This document shows, piece by piece, positions 17,348 to 26,848 of a stretch of DNA of 39,643 bases. The notes below the pieces were generated by a model. It saw nothing but the letters and a program-made list of their open reading frames with translations. It ran no database searches and was not told the DNA's origin. A program made the translations under genes and the position numbers. The DNA comes from Akkermansiaceae bacterium. GTDB taxonomy: Bacteria > Verrucomicrobiota > Verrucomicrobiia > Verrucomicrobiales > Akkermansiaceae. The stretch lies in assembly GCA_903837825.1 (NCBI GenBank), contig CAILVZ010000078.1:1-39643 (forward strand), read 5' to 3'. Position 1 is the stretch's first letter, and every line of letters begins with the position of its first letter.

Positions 17348-20300
17348 TCATTTGATCTCGTCTTCCTCGTCCACATTGTGGGTGAGGATGAATTGGAGAT
17401 CGTCGAGACCGAGGTTGGATGCGAAGCCTTCATCGCCCAAGACATTGGTGACCAGCTGGGTCTTCTGGTGTTGGAGGATGCGGATTTTCTCTTCCACCGT
17501 GTCACGAGTGAGAAGGCGGTAGGCGATGACCTTGTTCTTCTGTCCGATCCGGTGGGTTCGGTCGATAGCTTGGTTTTCGACGGCGGGGTTCCACCATGGA
17601 TCGTAGAGGATCACGTAGGATGCCGAAGTCAGGTTGAGCCCGGCGCCACCCGCCTTGAGTGAAAGCATGAATACGGATGGGTCCTTCGTCGTTTGGAAGC
17701 GCTCGATCTCACCCTTCCGGTCCTTGGTTTGGCCGGTGAGGTAGTTGTAGGGACGGTTTTCCAGTTCGAGACGCGCCTTGATCAGGTCGAGCATCGAGAC
17801 GAATTGCGAGAACACCAGAACCTTGTGGCCTTCTTCGTAGAGTTGGTCTAACAGGTAGAACAACGACTCCATTTTCGCCGACTCTTCCTTGAGGTATTTC
17901 GGGTCGATGAGGCCTGGGTGGCAGCAGATTTGGCGAAGGCGCATGAGGCCTTGGAGGATCGCGAACGAATTCTTTTTGACCGCCTCGTCCGAGTCGAGTC
18001 CGAGCAGTGCCTTCTGGATGCGCTTGAGCTCTGCCTTGTAGAGTTCGGTTTGCACTCCTTCCATTTTCGCGTAGACCTCTTCTTCCGTCCGGGGTGGGAG
18101 GTCTTGGGCGACTTGGAGTTTCGTGCGGCGGATGAGGAACGGGCGAAGGCGGGAAGCCAAGCGGGTCTGGCTGAGTGGGTCCTTGCGCTTGTCGAAGCGT
18201 TTCTTGAAATACGCACGGCTACCGAGGACGCCGGGCATCGCGAAGGCCATGAGTGACCACATGTCGAGCAGGCGGTTCTCGATGGGAGTTCCGGTGAGGA
18301 CCAAGCGGTTTTGCGAATCGAGCTCGCGAGCGCACTTGGCCGCCTTCGAGTCTGGGTTCTTGATTTGTTGTCCTTCGTCGAGAATGGTGGTGAGCCACTT
18401 CACTCCGTTGAGTTCCTCGCCGCAGACGCGAAGTTGCGCGTAGTTGAGGACGAGAATGTCGATATTGTTTTGGATGTTGTCGACATCGATGTCTCCGCGG
18501 TTCTTGAGGATCTTCACCTTCAGGTTTGGCGCGAATTTGCCGGCTTCGCTGTACCAGACGTCGAGTACCGATTTGGGGCAGACGACCAAGGCAGGTTTTT
18601 TCATCCCGCCGGTCTTTGCGTGTTCTTCGAAGAGCCAGAGCAGGTAGGTGAGCGACTGGATGGTTTTTCCAAGGCCCATGTCATCGGCAAGGATGCCGCC
18701 GAAGTTGTTCACTGCCAGGTAAGCAAGGAATTTGAACCCGTCGATCTGATAGGGGCGGAGCGTGGCATTGAGGGTTGCGGGGACTTCTGGGTTGATTTCC
18801 AGTTGGATGTCTCCGGCGCGATTTTTGATGCGCTCCCATGCCTTCGGGTCGAAAACTTCCGCGGCCTTGGGGTCGGCGAGTTGCAGTGCGTGCATCCGGT
18901 GCGTCTCGCCAGAGAGATCGAATGGATCTAGGCCGAGACGGGTGACTGCCTCGCGTTGGTCTGCGTCCAGCTTGATTTCGAGGCGCATCCATGTGCCGTC
19001 TTCCATGCGGACGTAACCACCGCGTGCGGCGACCAGTTGGCGGATTTGGGCTTTCGACAAGTTTGCACCTTGGACATCGATCACGATGCGGAGGTCGAAC
19101 CAGTCGATGTCTTGGCCGACGACTTCGAAGCGAACGGCGGCGGTGACTGGGTCGGCGAGGATCGACTTCAGGCGGAGGTCGATGTCTAGCTCGATGTTCT
19201 CGGGCATCGCCTTGATCCATTCCGCGAATTTCTCTGGGAATTGTTTGGTGATGCGGGATTTGAACGAGAGGAGCTTCTCATCGTAGCTGAGTCCCATCTC
19301 ATCGAGGATGGCGGGGACTGGATAGAGGTCTTCGCGGGCGAAGCGAAGCAGTTGCTTGCCTTTGACGGGTTGTTGCTCGGCGAGTTCCCAACCATCTTTG
19401 GTGAGGCGCTCGGTGCGGCGGCCCTTCGTCTCGATCGCATTGACATCGATCACAAGGTGCTCGGTTTCGGCGGCGGTTAGACCGGCGATCAGCTTCATTT
19501 CGAAGCGGGGCTTGAGCTCCAGATCGACCACGCGTTTCTTGAGCGACTCGGGGAGTGCTGCGCCGATTTTGCGGAGGAACTCCACGCCTTCGAGTGAGTC
19601 GATGACCCGCGTTGGGATTTGGTAGCGCGGCATCACTTCGGTTTCCTCGAGCCAGCGCGGTGGGCCAGGGAATACCGTTTCATCGGACTGATAGAACTCC
19701 TTGCGGCCGGGAAGCAAGCGCACCGAGTGCGAGACATTTTCGCCAGCGGCGGTGACGAGTTGCAGAGCGAACGTGCTGGTATCGTATGGATTGTCCTCAC
19801 AGATCCACGAGAGGCGTTCTTCCACGACTTTGAATTCCCGTTCGTCGAGGTTGACAATGTAGCCTTTGAGCGCGGGTTGGCGGAAAACGCGGTTCATGAA
19901 CCGGCAGGATTCCTCTTGGTCGAAGTCGAGGGTGGTGTCGCCGTATTTCCGATAGAATGCCAAGTAATGCTCCCAGAGCGTTTGGCTGGATGCATCCATG
20001 AGGAGTGCTGCCTCGTGGTGGAGGCTCACGTAGGCCTCAATTTCATTTTTCTCGCGAAGCTGGGTCCAGACGTTCGCTTTTTCCTCTTTGATCTCGATGC
20101 GTGCTTCGTTGATCGTGGCGACGAGGCGGAATGCCACGTTGAGTGGGGCGTCTTGTGGTGGGCGTTCGTTGACCTTTTCGATGCGCTCATACCAAGACGC
20201 CACTTCACGCTCCTGCTCCCAGTCTGCCATTTTTTTCTGAACGTGACCCAGGTCGGTGATCACGCCCATGAATTCGGGGTAGGGAAGTTTCTTCTTATAG

Positions 20301-20845
20301 AATGCGTAGGCGATGTAGTTCCAAAACTCGAGGATGTCGCCTGGTGGCATCGGCCAGAGTTCGAGTGGCTCGTAGGTCGTGACTTCCCAGCGCGGGGTGA
20401 TGCGAACCATGTCGTGGTCGTGGAGTTCGCCCTCAATCACGTAACGGCGGTAGCGCTTTTCGATTTTCGTGACGAAGTCCGCTTCCTTGTCGTCAAGTTC
20501 GCGGCCGAGTTTTTCCTCGATGATGTCGAGGATCGGTGTGTCGTCGAATTCATTGGGCGACTCTGGCAGGTCTTCGCCCCGATGCATCCGCTCCATCATC
20601 GTCGCGTATTGGCAGGCACCGGAGACGATTTCATCCTCGGCGGTGCATGAGCCAAACCAGCGATTTCCTTGGAGGCGCAAGCTGGTGCGGAACGTCCCGC
20701 TTTCATCTTCGACGCGTCCTTGAATGAAAAGGTGATTGCCGAAAATTTGGGTCACGGCCCCGTCTTTTTGCAGCATTTCACCCCGTTTTCTGGACTCTTC
20801 GGGAAAGCTGTTAAGAAAGTTGAGGGTGGCGCGGTCTGGATTCAT
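17348..20845 (-). CDS. SNF2-family DEAD/DEAH-like helicase/ATPase
   Basis: A 1165-residue SNF2/RapA-like ATP-dependent DNA or nucleoprotein translocase, cytoplasmic, starting at ATG 20845. The first 90 residues look like a degenerate SWIM-type region with only two cysteines (C67, C78). A long accessory region (about 100-680) follows. The helicase core then has Walker A ADDMGLGKT (about 717-727), a DEGQQIKN box II (about 822), LTGTPIEN (motif III), VLVFSQF (motif IV), LKAGGAGLNLTSA (motif V) and QAIDRTHRIGQ (motif VI, about 1092). All core motifs are present, so it should be active; box II reads DEGQ instead of the commoner DEAQ or DEAH. It is divergent from the TIM-barrel gene across 276 bases. 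The target is unknown. Confidence 0.93.
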   Translation of the reverse strand: MNPDRATLNFLNSFPEESRKRGEMLQKDGAVTQIFGNHLFIQGRVEDESGTFRTSLRLQGNRWFGSCTAEDEIVSGACQYATMMERMHRGEDLPESPNEFDDTPILDIIEEKLGRELDDKEADFVTKIEKRYRRYVIEGELHDHDMVRITPRWEVTTYEPLELWPMPPGDILEFWNYIAYAFYKKKLPYPEFMGVITDLGHVQKKMADWEQEREVASWYERIEKVNERPPQDAPLNVAFRLVATINEARIEIKEEKANVWTQLREKNEIEAYVSLHHEAALLMDASSQTLWEHYLAFYRKYGDTTLDFDQEESCRFMNRVFRQPALKGYIVNLDEREFKVVEERLSWICEDNPYDTSTFALQLVTAAGENVSHSVRLLPGRKEFYQSDETVFPGPPRWLEETEVMPRYQIPTRVIDSLEGVEFLRKIGAALPESLKKRVVDLELKPRFEMKLIAGLTAAETEHLVIDVNAIETKGRRTERLTKDGWELAEQQPVKGKQLLRFAREDLYPVPAILDEMGLSYDEKLLSFKSRITKQFPEKFAEWIKAMPENIELDIDLRLKSILADPVTAAVRFEVVGQDIDWFDLRIVIDVQGANLSKAQIRQLVAARGGYVRMEDGTWMRLEIKLDADQREAVTRLGLDPFDLSGETHRMHALQLADPKAAEVFDPKAWERIKNRAGDIQLEINPEVPATLNATLRPYQIDGFKFLAYLAVNNFGGILADDMGLGKTIQSLTYLLWLFEEHAKTGGMKKPALVVCPKSVLDVWYSEAGKFAPNLKVKILKNRGDIDVDNIQNNIDILVLNYAQLRVCGEELNGVKWLTTILDEGQQIKNPDSKAAKCARELDSQNRLVLTGTPIENRLLDMWSLMAFAMPGVLGSRAYFKKRFDKRKDPLSQTRLASRLRPFLIRRTKLQVAQDLPPRTEEEVYAKMEGVQTELYKAELKRIQKALLGLDSDEAVKKNSFAILQGLMRLRQICCHPGLIDPKYLKEESAKMESLFYLLDQLYEEGHKVLVFSQFVSMLDLIKARLELENRPYNYLTGQTKDRKGEIERFQTTKDPSVFMLSLKAGGAGLNLTSASYVILYDPWWNPAVENQAIDRTHRIGQKNKVIAYRLLTRDTVEEKIRILQHQKTQLVTNVLGDEGFASNLGLDDLQFILTHNVDEEDEIK

Positions 20846-21121
20846 TCGGTCGAAAAAGTGCTAAGATTCAGGTGGTTGCGGAGTCGGGTGGCTTCGGTGA
20901 TAAAAGTCATAAATCCGGGAACCGAGTGTAACGCATGAAACGTTCGGGACGCAATAAAAACCTTCCATGAGTGCTATTTATCCAGTTCGCCAAAGGTTTT
21001 TGCCGACCCCATGTGAGCACGTCGATTGCGATTGTCGGTGCACCCCACGTTTTTGCTTTGTCATCGCTGGGGTGGTTCGTCATCATCTCTCCACACAATT
21101 CACCCTTACAATACACTCATC

Positions 21122-22165
21122 ATGTCCCGTTCCGTTACCCTTTTCACTGGCCAGTGGGCCGACCTTCCACTCGAAAAACTTGCACCGCTTGCCTACGAAA
21201 TGGGCTATGACGGCCTTGAGCTTGCATGCTGGGGGGATCACTTCGATGTCGATGCCGCTGCATCCAGCAAGACCTATGTCAAGGAGCGCTGGGAGTTGCT
21301 GGCGGATCATGGTCTCACCTGTTATGCGATTTCCAATCACCTCGTGGGGCAAGCCGTTTGCGATCTCATCGATGAGCGTCACAAAGCAATCTTGGCACCC
21401 GATGTTTGGGGAAATGGTGATCCAGAAGGGGTCCGCAAGCGTGCGGCAAAGAAGATGATCACGACGGGTAAGGCTGCGCGTGCGTTTTTCAATGCCAAGC
21501 CTGGGCGCAAAGGCAAGGATGAGTTTCCCGCAGTGGTGAATGGTTTTACGGGTTCCTCGATCTGGCACTCGATTTACGCGTTCCCGCCAACATCGCAGGA
21601 GTATTATGAAAAAGGCTTCAAGGACTTCGCGAAGCGCTGGTTGCCGATCCTTGATGCGTACGATAAGCTCGATGTCAATTTTGCGTTAGAGGTTCATCCA
21701 ACCGAGATTGCCTTCGACATTGCTTCTGCGCAACGCGCGTTGGCCGCGGTTGGAAATCATAAGCGCTTTGGATTCAACTACGATCCGTCTCACCTCGGTT
21801 ATCAAGGTGTGGATTACGTGAAGTTCATTCGCGATCTTGGTTCGAGGATTTTCCACGTGCACATGAAGGACGTCTGGTGGAACCAAGGTGATGGCACGGT
21901 CGGTGTGTTTGGCGGTCACACGAATTTTGGCGACTCTCGCCGGTTCTGGGATTTCCGCTCGCTGGGCCACGGCGACATCGAGTTCGAAGACATCATCGTT
22001 GCACTCAACGATATCGGCTATCGGGGACCACTTTCGGTCGAGTGGGAAGATATCCGGATGGATCGGGTCCACGGCGGAGAAGAGGCCGCGGCCTTTGTTC
22101 GCAGTGTTGACTTTCCGACCAGTCAGATCGCCTTCGATGCGGCATTTGACAAGTCGAACCAGTGA
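21122..22165 (+). CDS. Sugar phosphate isomerase/epimerase-like protein (xylose isomerase-like TIM barrel)
   Basis: A 347-residue cytoplasmic protein of the AP-endonuclease-2/xylose-isomerase-like TIM-barrel family. The frame is open from 21026, but those 32 extra codons look like leader translation; ATG 21122 gives the family start [20 protein letters not shown]. Candidate metal ligands sit at ALEVHPTE (Glu), NYDPSHLG (Asp/His), FHVHMKD (His) and LSVEWED (Glu), the usual pattern. Members act on sugars, inositols or sugar phosphates, often in catabolism; the exact substrate cannot be read here. It is probably monocistronic: it is divergent from the helicase gene and convergent with ppk1, with a stem-loop between. 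Confidence 0.88.
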   Translation: MSRSVTLFTGQWADLPLEKLAPLAYEMGYDGLELACWGDHFDVDAAASSKTYVKERWELLADHGLTCYAISNHLVGQAVCDLIDERHKAILAPDVWGNGDPEGVRKRAAKKMITTGKAARAFFNAKPGRKGKDEFPAVVNGFTGSSIWHSIYAFPPTSQEYYEKGFKDFAKRWLPILDAYDKLDVNFALEVHPTEIAFDIASAQRALAAVGNHKRFGFNYDPSHLGYQGVDYVKFIRDLGSRIFHVHMKDVWWNQGDGTVGVFGGHTNFGDSRRFWDFRSLGHGDIEFEDIIVALNDIGYRGPLSVEWEDIRMDRVHGGEEAAAFVRSVDFPTSQIAFDAAFDKSNQ

Positions 22166-22175
22166 TGTCGCGGGC

Positions 22176-22204
22176 TGGCTTCGCCAACTTCGGTGGCGGA
22201 GCCA
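22176..22204. terminator. Stem-loop between convergent genes
   Basis: TGGCTTCGCC (22176-22185) pairs with GGCGGAGCCA (22195-22204), with one wobble, around a 9-base loop. It fills the 43-base gap between the TIM-barrel stop (22165) and the ppk1 stop (22209). No T run follows on either strand, so its efficiency is uncertain. Confidence 0.45.
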
Positions 22205-22208
22205 ATGC

Positions 22209-24305
22209 CTACTCGGCTGGAACGTGAGGCTCGAAAGTCATCGCGCGCTCATGCTCATGGGCCTTTGCGGCCTTTTTTGCTAGCTGATAGAAATGGTCTT
22301 GTGCTCGGAACGATTTTTGGCCTTTCGTTCTAACAATTTTTTGCGAGCTTCCATCGGGAAGCAATTTGGATGCTTGAGTATTATCCTGGAAGTAGGCATC
22401 GAGGATTTTTACGAGTCGGCGTTTGAGTGCGGGTTCCTCGATGGGGATCATGAGCTCGACCCGTTTTTCCAAATTGCGGGTCATCCAGTCTGCCGATGAG
22501 ATGAACACTTCAGCATTGCCGCCTTGGTGGAAATAAAAGAGCCGGGCGTGTTCGAGGAAGCGGTCGATCACCGAGATCACCTCGATGTTTTTCGAGAATT
22601 TCGGGTCACCCGGCTTGAGGCAGCATATGCCCCGGACGTTGAGGCGAATCTCCACACCGGCCTGCGATGCTTTGTAAAGTGCGTTGATGATTTCTGGATC
22701 TTGTAAGGAATTGGTCTTGCTGATGATGCGGGCGGGGAGCCCTTGCCTGGCACGTTCTGCTTCGCCAGCGATCAGTTCTAAGAGCAATGGTTTCATCGCC
22801 GTGGGGGCGGGGATCAATCGTTGGAACCGCTGGAGTTTGGAGCGGCCGGTGACCGCGTTGAAGAAGAGCGATGCGTCGTTACCGTATTCTCCCTTGCAGG
22901 TGAGATACGAGAGGTCGGTATAGAGCTTGGAAGTGGTTTCGTTGTAATTGCCGGTGCCGAGGTGAACATAGCGGCGAAGGTGTCCGGACTCCCGTCGGAT
23001 GATCAGGCAGATTTTTGCGTGGGTTTTGAGCCCCTTCACGCCGTAAACGATTTGCGCGCCTGCACGCTGGAGTTCATCGGCGCGGTCGAGATTGCGAGCT
23101 TCGTCGAAGCGGGCCTTGAGTTCGACGAGAGCGGTGACGTGTTTGCCGTTTTCAGCGGCTTTGATCAAGGCGTCAACGATCCGTGATTTGCGAGCGGTCC
23201 GATAGAGTACCTGTTTGATGGCGATCACATCGGGATCCTCGGCGGCTTCCTCGATGAGGCGAAGGACTGGCTCGAATGACTCGTAGGGGTGGAAGAGCAG
23301 CACATCGTTAGAGGCGATCGTCTGGAACATTGAAGCACCTGGCGTAATCGCTGGCGAGTTTTGGGCAGGCCAGTCTGGATCCCGGAGGTGCTCAAAATCT
23401 GCTAGAAATGCGAGTTCCATGAACGATGCTAGGCCTGGTGGTCCGTCCACACGATACACTTCCTGGGAGGTTGCAGCCGTCACTTGATGGATCACGCGCA
23501 CAAGATCACGGGGTGCACCGGATTGCAGCTCAAGGCGGACGGTATCTGCAAACCGACGTGCCGTTAGAACATCTTCCATTTCACCGGCTAGGTCGATTGC
23601 GTCTTCTTCTTGCACGGCGATGTCGCCGTTGCGGGTGACGCGAAATGCGGTGCTGGCGGTGATCGTCTCGCCGGGGAAAAGCTTGCCTGCGTGCATGCTG
23701 ACCAATTCTTCAATGAGCATGAAGGCATGCCCCTCCGTGGGTAGGGCGACATGGATGCGGCGGCCGAGGACATCGGGGATCGGGATCAGCGCGTGGCGGA
23801 TGGTCTGGGCTTCGGGGTCAAACAATCGGCAAGCGACGATGATTTGGAGCGCTGGTACCAAAGGTGGGGGTGATTCTTGATCAATCGCGAGCGGCGTGAG
23901 AAGTGGGAAGACCGCATCGTCGAAGGTTGCGGCGACCTGGGCGTATTGTTCGGCAGATAGCTCGGCTGACCGCAGTGGATGGATTCCCGCTCTTTTGAGT
24001 GCGGGAACGATGGTGTCATTGAGCAAGTGGTATTGCTCAGTGGTCATTTTGAGAATCCGCTGCCGTAAGGCGGCGAGGTTGCGAATCGGGCTGAGCCCAG
24101 ATGCATCTGGCGTCTTCCGCCCGCTGCGTCGCAGTAGCATGAGTCCACCGATGCGGACTTGGAAAAACTCATCGAGGTTGGAAGCCGTGATCGCGAGGAA
24201 CTTAACCCTCTCTAACAGAGGGAGGTCGTCGCGTAGCGCTTCATTCAATACACGCTGGTTGAACTCCAGCCATGAGAGTTCGCGGTTGAGGTAAGGGGTA
24301 GGCAT
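22209..24305 (-). CDS. ppk1: Polyphosphate kinase 1
   Basis: PPK1 reversibly polymerises the gamma phosphate of ATP into polyphosphate through a phosphohistidine. The 698-residue length is normal (E. coli about 690). It begins with the family signature YLNRELSWLEFNQRVLNEA at 5-23 and SNLDEFFQVRIG at 42-53. The catalytic His candidates are H429 in GLKTHAKI and H586 in RFLEHARLF; GTGNYNETTSKLYTD and SSADWMTRNLEKRVE are intact. Start ATG 24305. It lies 30 bases downstream of the Ppx/GppA-like gene on the same strand, so the two form an operon, and it is convergent with the isomerase-like gene. Confidence 0.97.
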   Translation of the reverse strand: MPTPYLNRELSWLEFNQRVLNEALRDDLPLLERVKFLAITASNLDEFFQVRIGGLMLLRRSGRKTPDASGLSPIRNLAALRQRILKMTTEQYHLLNDTIVPALKRAGIHPLRSAELSAEQYAQVAATFDDAVFPLLTPLAIDQESPPPLVPALQIIVACRLFDPEAQTIRHALIPIPDVLGRRIHVALPTEGHAFMLIEELVSMHAGKLFPGETITASTAFRVTRNGDIAVQEEDAIDLAGEMEDVLTARRFADTVRLELQSGAPRDLVRVIHQVTAATSQEVYRVDGPPGLASFMELAFLADFEHLRDPDWPAQNSPAITPGASMFQTIASNDVLLFHPYESFEPVLRLIEEAAEDPDVIAIKQVLYRTARKSRIVDALIKAAENGKHVTALVELKARFDEARNLDRADELQRAGAQIVYGVKGLKTHAKICLIIRRESGHLRRYVHLGTGNYNETTSKLYTDLSYLTCKGEYGNDASLFFNAVTGRSKLQRFQRLIPAPTAMKPLLLELIAGEAERARQGLPARIISKTNSLQDPEIINALYKASQAGVEIRLNVRGICCLKPGDPKFSKNIEVISVIDRFLEHARLFYFHQGGNAEVFISSADWMTRNLEKRVELMIPIEEPALKRRLVKILDAYFQDNTQASKLLPDGSSQKIVRTKGQKSFRAQDHFYQLAKKAAKAHEHERAMTFEPHVPAE

Positions 24306-24335
24306 GAATGGTGGTTTGGCGTGTGGGGCAGGTCA

Positions 24336-25895
24336 TCAATTGTCTTCGGAGATCGTCACCGAGAGACCGAAGACCTGTTCAAAAAGATCCGCTTTGGCGG
24401 CCATGGCGAGGCGTTCGACGGCAGCGTCCGCGAGGCCCGGAAGGCGGATGTGAAGTTTTCCGGGTTCGCGTCGGATCTCGATGTTTGAAACGCGTTGGGC
24501 ATGGGTGCGTTCGAGAGCGTCTGCGACTCGGAGAATCGCTGCGAGTTTTGACACCCGGATGCGGTCATCGGTCGTGAGTGCGGCGTAGCTTGGGTGATCA
24601 AGGCGCGGGCCTGAGTGGCGGTGGTATCGTGCCACGAGAGCGACGATGGTTACATCAAGACGGTCGAGGCCGAAGACCTCCGAGTTGAGAATGATGTATT
24701 CCGAATGCTTGTGGTGGGCACGGGGGCTGACATAGGTGCCGACCTCATGAAGGATCGCTGCCACTTGAAGAAGTAGGGCGTCGTGTGGAGGGAGTTGGTG
24801 GAGATCCGTGAGTGCGTTAAAAAACTTTGTGCAAAGGTTGCCGACATGTTCGCCATGGCCTGGGTCGGATTGGTAGCGCTCTGCGAGGATTCTTGATGAG
24901 CGGAGGACTTCTTCGGCGAATGCGCCAGTGAGCTCTTGAGAAACTAACAGGTCGTGCAGCAGTCCTTGTTCGTATTCGCTGGTGGGAATGTGAACCTCGC
25001 GTATTTTAAGTGTTTCAGCAACGGCAAGATTGATTTCCAGCGCCGGGATTAGCGCATCTGCGGTTTGATAATCGAGTTGGAATCGTTTCACCAATTCTGT
25101 ATCGCTTAGATTTACCGCATCGGTGGTGAATTGTCGGAAGCGCTTGATCGAGCACACTTGGCTTGATTGCGTGAGCGCGGCAGCGATCGATTGAAGTTCG
25201 TAACCGATCACCACCAAACCGTCGATTTTCACATCGGAGTAATCGAAGCGGATTTGTGCGAGATTTCCATAGGCATGTTCGTGGATCACGCGCAGCATGG
25301 CAGATCCTTCCGCGTGGGAGCCATCGACTGCTTCGCGGGTGCGGTGGGTACCCATGCGGTAGCTGGTATAGCGGGTGATGAGTCCGTTTTTGAACAAGAG
25401 AGCGCGGGTGTTGCCGGGACCGACGTGAAGGACGAGGGTGGTGTCCTTGCGCATGGCGGGTAGGTTGAGCAAGCGGCGACGCGTTTTTAGGTAGATGAGG
25501 CGCGTCATTTCTCCATCGTCGATGGTGCTGATCCGCAGGCCGCAGGCGATGCGGATGCGGTTCATGAAGGTCTCGTGATTGGTCGCCTCGCTGAGGATAT
25601 TGGTGGCCACCGCACGGGTGATCGAATGGGCGTCGAGACCGAGTTCAGAGATGGATTTTTGATAGCCCTTGATGATTTCGACCACGCGTTCGGTGGTGGT
25701 CGGGCTAATCATCCCGCTGCGGAAGATGTCACGGGCGACGGGGGTCGCTTGTTCGAGGAAATCGATGGGTGTGAATGAGCCGTCATCTTGGCGCTCTGCC
25801 ACCAGCATGGAGACCGAGCTTGCGCCGATGTGCAGGGCGGTGAAGAGGTTCTCAGCGCTGGGTGCGGGTTTCGCGGATTTGCGGGGCGGCTGCAT
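24336..25895 (-). CDS. Ppx/GppA-family phosphatase-like protein with divergent active-site motifs
   Basis: A 519-residue protein, the size of E. coli exopolyphosphatase, with an N-terminal actin-like Ppx/GppA fold and a C-terminal HD-like domain (AAILHEVG, HHKHSEYIILNS, ALVARYHR). Members hydrolyse polyphosphate or pppGpp. The two phosphate-binding motifs look altered: HIGASSVSML at 22-31 replaces the usual DIGSNS, and HVGPGN at 157-162 replaces DIGGGS, each losing an aspartate. A nearby acidic residue (E129 in DDGEMTR) is kept. It could be a weak enzyme or a polyphosphate/ppGpp sensor; that is inference. ATG 25895 was chosen over an upstream TTG at 25937 because it is the first ATG ahead of the fold. 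It is upstream of ppk1 in an operon. Confidence 0.85.
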   Translation of the reverse strand: MQPPRKSAKPAPSAENLFTALHIGASSVSMLVAERQDDGSFTPIDFLEQATPVARDIFRSGMISPTTTERVVEIIKGYQKSISELGLDAHSITRAVATNILSEATNHETFMNRIRIACGLRISTIDDGEMTRLIYLKTRRRLLNLPAMRKDTTLVLHVGPGNTRALLFKNGLITRYTSYRMGTHRTREAVDGSHAEGSAMLRVIHEHAYGNLAQIRFDYSDVKIDGLVVIGYELQSIAAALTQSSQVCSIKRFRQFTTDAVNLSDTELVKRFQLDYQTADALIPALEINLAVAETLKIREVHIPTSEYEQGLLHDLLVSQELTGAFAEEVLRSSRILAERYQSDPGHGEHVGNLCTKFFNALTDLHQLPPHDALLLQVAAILHEVGTYVSPRAHHKHSEYIILNSEVFGLDRLDVTIVALVARYHRHSGPRLDHPSYAALTTDDRIRVSKLAAILRVADALERTHAQRVSNIEIRREPGKLHIRLPGLADAAVERLAMAAKADLFEQVFGLSVTISEDN

Positions 25896-25971
25896 CGCCG
25901 AATGACAACGCGCAATGGCCTCCGATTCAACTCTCAAATGGTGACAACACGCATCTTCAATGAGTCGAGGC

Positions 25972-26000
25972 TTGTCACATGGCCGTTCTTAGACCATAAA
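25972..26000 (+). promoter_or_regulatory. Putative promoter of the ppk2 gene, possibly leaderless
   Basis: TTGTCA at 25972-25977 and CATAAA at 25995-26000 are separated by 17 bases, resembling sigma-70 boxes (5/6 and 4/6 matches). Transcription would start around 26006-26007, at the ATG of ppk2. It sits in the 110-base divergent region with the Ppx/GppA-like gene. Confidence 0.35.
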
Positions 26001-26005
26001 GACCC

Positions 26006-26833
26006 ATGCCTGTTAGTGGTGCTTTGGAACGATATTGGGTGAAGCCCGGCGATAAACTTGATCTTGGGGAGATCGATGGGGGCGAAAAGGTGCTGTTCAA
26101 GGGGATCAGCAAGGAGGAGTACGAGGTTCAGTTTGATGAATTGCAGCGGCAGTTGCAGGAGCTTCAGAAGCGGCTTTACGCGCAAAACAAGCATCGGATT
26201 CTCGTGGTCATGCAGGCGATGGATACCGGCGGCAAGGATGGATGCATCAAGCACGTTTTTTCGCGGATCGACCCGCAGGGGATTCATGTGCGTTCATTCA
26301 AGAAGCCAAGCGAAGAAGAGTTGTCCTACGATTTCCTTTGGCGCGTGCATTCCAAGGTCCCGCATTGTGGGCAGATGGTGATTTTTAATCGTAGCCACTA
26401 TGAGGACATCATTGCCGTGCGGGTGAAGAAGCTTTTTCCAGACGATGTTTGGAAGCGTCGTCAGCGGCACGTGGTCGAGTTTGAGCGGATGCTTGCAGAG
26501 GAGGGCACCACCATCGTTAAGGTTTTCCTGCATATCTCCAAAGATGAGCAAAAGCGTCGCTTGGAGTCGCGGCTTGAGAACCCCATGAAGCACTGGAAAA
26601 TCAATCCGGATGACCTCGTGGATCGTGCGCATTGGGATCGGTTCATGACGGCCTACGAGGATGTCATTAGCAAGACATCGACAGAGTTCGCCCCTTGGTA
26701 TGTGGTTCCAGCGGATCGCAAGTGGTATCGCAACCTATGCGTTGCTCGAATCATGTTAGACACGCTGAAGAAGCTGGACATGGAGTTTCCCGCGATTGAT
26801 TGGGATCCCAAATCGATCAAGATCGAGGATTGA
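26006..26833 (+). CDS. ppk2: PPK2-family polyphosphate kinase
   Basis: This 275-residue enzyme transfers phosphate between polyphosphate and nucleotides, typically regenerating ADP or ATP. It has a P-loop MDTGGKDG at 72-79, a Walker B-like FNRSHYED at 127-134, and a lid region rich in Arg (DDVWKRRQRHVVEFERML). The length and the single PPK2 domain fit the one-domain classes, and the N-terminal DKLDLGEID start fits class III-like AMP/ADP kinases, but the class is uncertain. Start ATG 26006; no Shine-Dalgarno is visible. It is divergent from the Ppx/GppA-ppk1 operon and convergent, 15 bases apart, with the YwaF-like gene. Confidence 0.95.
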   Translation: MPVSGALERYWVKPGDKLDLGEIDGGEKVLFKGISKEEYEVQFDELQRQLQELQKRLYAQNKHRILVVMQAMDTGGKDGCIKHVFSRIDPQGIHVRSFKKPSEEELSYDFLWRVHSKVPHCGQMVIFNRSHYEDIIAVRVKKLFPDDVWKRRQRHVVEFERMLAEEGTTIVKVFLHISKDEQKRRLESRLENPMKHWKINPDDLVDRAHWDRFMTAYEDVISKTSTEFAPWYVVPADRKWYRNLCVARIMLDTLKKLDMEFPAIDWDPKSIKIED

Positions 26834-26848
26834 TCCGGTGGCATTGGA

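Noticed and set aside
19619..20650. 343-codon plus-strand open frame inside the helicase gene
   Set aside because: It is the antisense shadow of the SNF2 gene, rich in Phe, Val and Glu from reversed helicase codons, with no family motif.
21026..21121. N-terminal extension of the TIM-barrel gene
   Set aside because: The 32 extra codons have no family similarity; ATG 21122 matches the normal start.
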